10,001 nt of DNA from the NCBI GenBank assembly GCA_018819665.1, contig JAHJOY010000048.1, positions 1 to 10,001 on the forward strand, in the 5' to 3' direction. Positions 6,864 through 10,001 of the stretch are shown one piece after another; the first letter of the stretch is position 1, and each line of letters opens with the position of its first letter. A program made the position numbers and the translations under genes. Under the pieces are notes generated by a model. It saw nothing but the letters and a program-made list of their open reading frames with translations. It was not told where the DNA came from and did no database searches. This stretch comes from a bacterium. GTDB lineage: Bacteria; Atribacterota; Phoenicimicrobiia; Phoenicimicrobiales; Phoenicimicrobiaceae.

Positions 6864-6895
6864 AGTTAACCAATTAACCAGCTAACCAACTAAAT
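6864..6895. repeat. Octanucleotide tandem repeat, four units
   Basis: Four consecutive 8-mers: AGTTAACC (6864-6871), AATTAACC (6872-6879), AGCTAACC (6880-6887) and the degenerate AACTAAAT (6888-6895); consensus ARYTAACC. It fills much of the 82-nt gap and ends directly against the ribosome site AAGGAGGG (6896-6903). Its role is unknown. It could affect the mRNA leader or simply be a simple-sequence expansion. Confidence 0.65.
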
Positions 6896-6908
6896 AAGGA
6901 GGGTAAAG

Positions 6909-8168
6909 ATGGGAAAGACTTTTGCAGAGAAGATGTTAGCCCTTAAATCGGGCAAAGAAAGTGTAGTTACCGGAGAAATTGTGACTGTTTCTCCGGATAT
7001 AGTAATGTCTCACGATAATACCGCTGCTATAGCTAAAAAATTCAAACAAATTGGGATTAATAAAGTAAAGCATCCCGAAAAGATAGTAATACCCCTGGAT
7101 CATTGTGTTCCGGCAGCAACAGAAAAATATGCTGTCAATCATAAAGAGATAAGAGAATTTGTTCAGGAACAGAAAATTGAAAATTTTTATGATATTAATA
7201 CCGGAGTCTGTCATCAGGTTCTCCCGGAAAAAGGACACATCGTCCCCGGGACTCTAATTTTAGGAGCAGATTCCCATACTACTACTTATGGAGCGTTTGG
7301 AGCCTTTGCAGCTGGTATCGGTAGAAGTGAAGTTGCTTCCATCTGGGCTACAGATGAAATCTGGCTTAGAGTTCCGGAGACCATCAAGATAAATATTGAG
7401 GGAAAAATTCCCCCTGGAATATATCCCAAGGATATTATTCTCCGTATTATTGGGGATTTAGGTGCAGATGGAGCACTGTATAAAGCAGTGGAGTTTAGTG
7501 GAAAAGTAATTAAGGAAATGGATATTGGGGGGAGAATGACCCTATGTAATATGGCGGTGGAAATGGGGGCAAAGATCGGCTATGTAGAACCAGATGAAAA
7601 AACCATACAATGGCTTGCTCCGAGAACCAATAAAAAATATGAAATAATAAAGTCGGATGCTGATGCCGAGTATGAAAAAATCATAGATTACGATATAAGT
7701 GATTTAGAACCTCAAATTGCCTGTCCTCATACCGTAGATAATGTAAAACCTGTATCAAAAGTGGCAGGGACTAAGATTAATCAGGCATTAATTGGAACCT
7801 GTACCAATGGAAGATTAGAAGATTTAAAAGTTGCCAACGAGATTCTTCGTGGTAAAAAGATTTCTAACGGAGTTAGACTTTTAGTCTTTCCTGCCTCGAT
7901 GGAGGTCTTTGCCCAGGCGATGGAATTGGGAATCCTTCAGGAATTAGTCAAAAGTGGGGCAGTAATAATGAATCCGGGATGCGGCCCCTGTTTGGGTGCC
8001 CATGAAGGGGCTTTAGCCCCGGGAGAAGTTTGTTTGAGTACTGCTAATAGAAATTTTAAAGGGAGGATGGGGTGTAAAGAGGCAGAAGTTTATTTAGCCA
8101 GTCCGGCAATTGTGGCAGTTTCTTCCCTCTATGGCGAGATTACCGATATAAAGGGGGATTTAAAATGA
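6909..8168 (+). CDS. Aconitase/3-isopropylmalate dehydratase-type large subunit
   Basis: Large subunit of a two-subunit [4Fe-4S] hydro-lyase of the LeuC/HacA/DmdA group, which moves or removes a hydroxyl group on a 2- or 3-hydroxyacid through an unsaturated intermediate. The cluster ligands are expected to be C298 (GTCTNG), C358 and C361 (NPGCGPCLGAH). Other family signatures are LDHCVPA (63-69), LGADSHTTTYGAFGAFA (118-134), CPHTVDNVKPV (272-282) and RNFKGRMG (381-388). At 419 aa it matches the short LeuC/HacA form rather than full aconitase. The small subunit overlaps it by 4 nt (ATGA), supporting a heteromeric enzyme. Sequence does not separate isopropylmalate, homoaconitate, citraconate, maleate or dimethylmalate substrates. 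No isopropylmalate synthase is present, so calling it leuC on context would be unsafe. Confidence 0.92.
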   Translation: MGKTFAEKMLALKSGKESVVTGEIVTVSPDIVMSHDNTAAIAKKFKQIGINKVKHPEKIVIPLDHCVPAATEKYAVNHKEIREFVQEQKIENFYDINTGVCHQVLPEKGHIVPGTLILGADSHTTTYGAFGAFAAGIGRSEVASIWATDEIWLRVPETIKINIEGKIPPGIYPKDIILRIIGDLGADGALYKAVEFSGKVIKEMDIGGRMTLCNMAVEMGAKIGYVEPDEKTIQWLAPRTNKKYEIIKSDADAEYEKIIDYDISDLEPQIACPHTVDNVKPVSKVAGTKINQALIGTCTNGRLEDLKVANEILRGKKISNGVRLLVFPASMEVFAQAMELGILQELVKSGAVIMNPGCGPCLGAHEGALAPGEVCLSTANRNFKGRMGCKEAEVYLASPAIVAVSSLYGEITDIKGDLK

Positions 8169-8668
8169 GTATTAAAGGAAAAGTATGGAAATATGGTGAT
8201 GATGTAAATACTGATGTTATCTTTCCAGGGAAATATACTTATACCATATCTGATCCAAAAGAGATGGCTGTTCATGCCCTGGAGGATCTTGACCCGAAGT
8301 TTGCCAAAGAAGTTAAAAAGGAAGCTATTATTGTTGCGGGAAGGAACTTTGGCTGCGGTAGTTCTCGGGAACAAGCCGCAACCTGTCTAAAATATGCTGG
8401 AGTAGGAGCAATTGTTGCCAAATCATTTTCCAGAATATTTTTTAGAAATGCAATTAACCAGGGGCTTCCACTGGTTCAGTGTAAAGAAGCAGTAGAGAAT
8501 ATATCTTCAGGTGAGACAATCACTATTGATTTTGAAAAAGGAGAATTATCTTGTAAAAAAGATATTTTTAAATTTCCTCCTTTACCGGAATCGGTGTTGG
8601 GAATTCTTAAAGATGGAGGACTTATCCCCCATATAAAGAAAATAATAAAAATTAAAGAGGGAGAATAA
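8165..8668 (+). CDS. Aconitase/isopropylmalate dehydratase-type small subunit
   Basis: Swivelling-domain partner (LeuD/HacB/DmdB group, 167 aa) of the large subunit just upstream. Visible motifs are GDDVNTDVIFPGKY (11-24), AGRNFGCGSSREQA (58-71) with the active-site serine region, and KSFSRIFFRNAINQGLP (86-102). The loop after the proline that helps set substrate choice reads YTYT (24-27). Methanogen isopropylmalate isomerase and homoaconitase are described as having YLRT and YLVY there, so this loop matches neither exactly. Translation probably couples to the large subunit through the ATGA overlap, with its own ribosome site AAGGGGGA (8151-8158). The dehydrogenase gene follows after 4 nt. 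Confidence 0.92.
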   Translation: MSIKGKVWKYGDDVNTDVIFPGKYTYTISDPKEMAVHALEDLDPKFAKEVKKEAIIVAGRNFGCGSSREQAATCLKYAGVGAIVAKSFSRIFFRNAINQGLPLVQCKEAVENISSGETITIDFEKGELSCKKDIFKFPPLPESVLGILKDGGLIPHIKKIIKIKEGE

Positions 8669-8672
8669 AATT

Positions 8673-9794
8673 ATGACAAAATATAAGATAGCCTGGTTGC
8701 CAGGCGATGGAGTAGGCAATGACGTTATGGAGGCTGCAAAGATTGTATTGGATGAGCTAAAGCTTGATGCTGATTATATACCCGGTGATGTGGGTTGGGA
8801 ATTTTGGAAAAAAGAAGGAAATCCTTTACCTGATAGGACTATAAAAATTCTCAAAGAGACTGATTGTTGTCTCTTTGGCGCGATAACTTCCAAACCTAAA
8901 GAGGAATCAGAAAAGGAACTTGCTCCCGAGCTTGAAGGAAAAGGCTATGTTTATTCGAGCCCCATTGTAAGATTACGTCAGGAATTTAAATTGCATACAA
9001 ACTTAAGGCCCTGTAAAGCTTATAAAGGGAATCCTCTTAATTATCGTGATGATATAGATTTAGTGGTTTTTAGGGAAAACACCGAAGACCTATACAGTGG
9101 AGTAGAATTTCATCCTCTACCCAAAGAAGTAATGGATTCTCTTTTAGAAAATCATCCTAAAATGAAAAAATTTAAGGATACTCCTTTAGAAGATATTGCT
9201 CTATCCTGTAGAATTTTTACCAGGAAAGCATGTCAGTCGATTGTTCGTCAAGGGTTTGAATATGCTAAAAAGTTTAAAAGGAATTCAGTTACAGTTGTGG
9301 AAAAACCTAATGTAATCAGAGAAACCAGTGGGTTAATGATAAGAGAAGCCCGCAAGATTGCTCAAGAGTACCCCGGCATCGAATTATGGGAAACTAATGT
9401 AGATGCAATGTGTATGTGGCTGGTTAAGAATCCTCAGATTTATAGTGTCCTGGTTTCTTCTAATATGTTCGGAGATATAATTTCTGATCTTTGCGCTCAA
9501 TTGATAGGTGGTTTAGGATTTGCCTCCAGTGCAAATATTGGAGATAATTATGCTGTCTTTGAACCGACTCACGGCTCTGCTCCCAAGTATGCCGGGCAAT
9601 ACAAAGTAAATCCCATGGCGATGTTTTTAACAGTTAAATTAATGCTGGATTATTTGGGAGAAAAAGAATTAGCCCAAAGATTAGAGAATGCTATTGCCCG
9701 GGTTATTGAGGAAGGAAAAGTCAGGACCTATGATTTAGGCGGAACAGCTTCAACTTTAGATATGGCCAGAGAAGTAGCCAGGAAATTATCTTAA
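8673..9794 (+). CDS. Isocitrate/isopropylmalate dehydrogenase-family enzyme
   Basis: Metal-dependent beta-decarboxylating dehydrogenase oxidising a 2-hydroxyacid to a 2-oxoacid with loss of CO2. Family motifs are complete: LPGDGVGNDV (9-18), substrate arginines R102, R112 and R134, FRENTEDLYSGVE (133-145) with Y141, K211 in VEKPNV, D244, and D268 and D272 in MFGDIISD as metal ligands. HGSAPKYAG (300-308) carries Lys-Tyr where E. coli NADP-isocitrate dehydrogenase has K344-Y345, but the later RTYDLGGTAST (351-361) is of NAD/isopropylmalate type and lacks the second NADP arginine, so cofactor is uncertain. The position of the isocitrate-contacting Asn115 appears to be Ile98. At 373 aa it fits NAD-isocitrate, homoisocitrate, tartrate/D-malate or isopropylmalate enzymes. 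It likely acts directly after the dehydratase pair. Confidence 0.9.
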   Translation: MTKYKIAWLPGDGVGNDVMEAAKIVLDELKLDADYIPGDVGWEFWKKEGNPLPDRTIKILKETDCCLFGAITSKPKEESEKELAPELEGKGYVYSSPIVRLRQEFKLHTNLRPCKAYKGNPLNYRDDIDLVVFRENTEDLYSGVEFHPLPKEVMDSLLENHPKMKKFKDTPLEDIALSCRIFTRKACQSIVRQGFEYAKKFKRNSVTVVEKPNVIRETSGLMIREARKIAQEYPGIELWETNVDAMCMWLVKNPQIYSVLVSSNMFGDIISDLCAQLIGGLGFASSANIGDNYAVFEPTHGSAPKYAGQYKVNPMAMFLTVKLMLDYLGEKELAQRLENAIARVIEEGKVRTYDLGGTASTLDMAREVARKLS

Positions 9795-9803
9795 ACCAGA
9801 TTT

Positions 9804-9831
9804 GTATCTCGTATCTCGTGAATCGTATCTC
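9804..9831. repeat. Heptanucleotide tandem array GTATCTC, four units
   Basis: Exact 7-nt period: GTATCTC (9804-9810), GTATCTC (9811-9817), the degenerate GTGAATC (9818-9824) and GTATCTC (9825-9831). It starts 9 nt after the dehydrogenase stop. Short heptamer arrays of this type are known in other bacteria, notably the STRR sequences of cyanobacteria. No coding potential is seen. Confidence 0.75.
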
Positions 9832-9841
9832 GAGAGAAAAT

Positions 9842-9876
9842 AGAAGTCAGGAGTCAGAATTCAGGAGCCAGAAGTA
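9842..9876. repeat. Heptanucleotide tandem array AGRAGTC, five units
   Basis: Second 7-nt array with another unit: AGAAGTC (9842-9848), AGGAGTC (9849-9855), AGAATTC (9856-9862), AGGAGCC (9863-9869) and AGAAGTA (9870-9876). It is separated from the first array by 10 nt, and its last unit runs into the GTAGGGG end of the following palindromic element. Confidence 0.75.
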
Positions 9877-9930
9877 GGGGCTCGATTCATCGAGCCCGAA
9901 GAACTCGGGTCGGATAAATCCGACCCCTAC
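9874..9930. repeat. Compound palindromic element with GTAGGGG/CCCCTAC ends
   Basis: A 57-nt unit bounded by GTAGGGG (9874-9880) and its exact reverse complement CCCCTAC (9924-9930). Inside are two perfect hairpins with 9-bp arms and 2-nt loops: GGGCTCGAT/ATCGAGCCC (9878-9886 and 9889-9897) and GGGTCGGAT/ATCCGACCC (9907-9915 and 9918-9926). CCCGA (9895-9899) and TCGGG (9905-9909) can also pair across the junction. There is no T-run, so it is not a standard terminator. It is best read as a small non-autonomous or REP-like dispersed repeat. Confidence 0.8.
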
Positions 9931-9972
9931 AGCAAAAGCTATACATTATATAAAAAAGTTTTGTGTTGGTAG

Positions 9973-9993
9973 CACCACGGCGTTGCCGTGGTG
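9973..9993. repeat. Perfect 9-bp GC-rich hairpin
   Basis: CACCACGGC (9973-9981) and GCCGTGGTG (9985-9993) pair perfectly around GTT. GTAG precedes it (9969-9972), as at the start of the other palindromic elements. AAAAAGAA rather than T residues follows, so a + strand intrinsic terminator is not supported. The window ends 8 nt later, so the element may be cut. Between 9931 and 9968 nothing is recognised. Confidence 0.65.
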
Positions 9994-10001
9994 AAAAAGA
10001 A

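Noticed and set aside
6909..9794. Leucine biosynthesis operon leuCDB
   Set aside because: There is no isopropylmalate synthase, the neighbours are AtuA/DUF4387 with a GntR regulator, and the small-subunit loop and dehydrogenase motifs are not clearly of the isopropylmalate type. It is not excluded, but it is not supported enough to assign symbols.
9804..9930. CRISPR array
   Set aside because: Units are 7 nt without spacers, followed by hairpins. Direct repeats of CRISPR length separated by unique spacers are absent, and no cas gene is present.
9973..9993. Intrinsic terminator after the dehydrogenase gene
   Set aside because: The hairpin is strong, but A residues follow it rather than T residues, and it is 179 nt beyond the stop codon.

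Overview
The window is an AT-rich bacterial segment with nine intact protein-coding genes, all on the + strand, and intergenic gaps unusually full of palindromes and short tandem repeats. No RNA gene, insertion sequence or CRISPR array is visible. Strong Shine-Dalgarno sites, a GTP-type PEP carboxykinase, and intergenic repeats of a kind common in anaerobic and candidate-phylum bacteria suggest an anaerobic or fermentative bacterium. Atribacterota or a Firmicutes-like lineage would fit, but this is a low-confidence guess made without any search.

Layout. Positions 1-140 have no gene but hold two palindromes. An allantoinase/dihydroorotase-like amidohydrolase (141-1523) and a GTP-dependent PEP carboxykinase (1577-3415) follow. 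A 254-nt gap carries a decayed palindromic repeat and a strong nested inverted repeat just ahead of a FadR-type GntR regulator (3670-4362). A 198-nt gap with a cloverleaf-like repeat separates the regulator from a run of six genes: an AtuA-family protein (4561-5919), a DUF4387 protein (5956-6285), an HD-domain protein (6296-6826), an aconitase/isopropylmalate dehydratase-type large subunit (6909-8168), its small subunit (8165-8668, ATGA overlap), and an isocitrate/isopropylmalate dehydrogenase-family enzyme (8673-9794). The last 207 nt have no gene and hold two heptanucleotide repeat arrays followed by three hairpins.

How the genes may work together. The hydro-lyase pair plus the decarboxylating dehydrogenase is the core chemistry of oxidative 2-hydroxyacid pathways: (de)hydrate a di- or tricarboxylic acid, then oxidise and decarboxylate it to a 2-oxoacid. 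No synthase of the citrate, isopropylmalate or citramalate type is present. The set is linked to AtuA and DUF4387, two families without assigned biochemistry, and lies behind a GntR/FCD regulator. This suggests catabolism of a carboxylic acid rather than leucine synthesis. PEP carboxykinase could pass the resulting carbon to gluconeogenesis. The true substrate cannot be read from sequence; candidates are citrate/isocitrate, maleate/D-malate, citraconate/3-methylmalate or a dimethylmalate-like compound.
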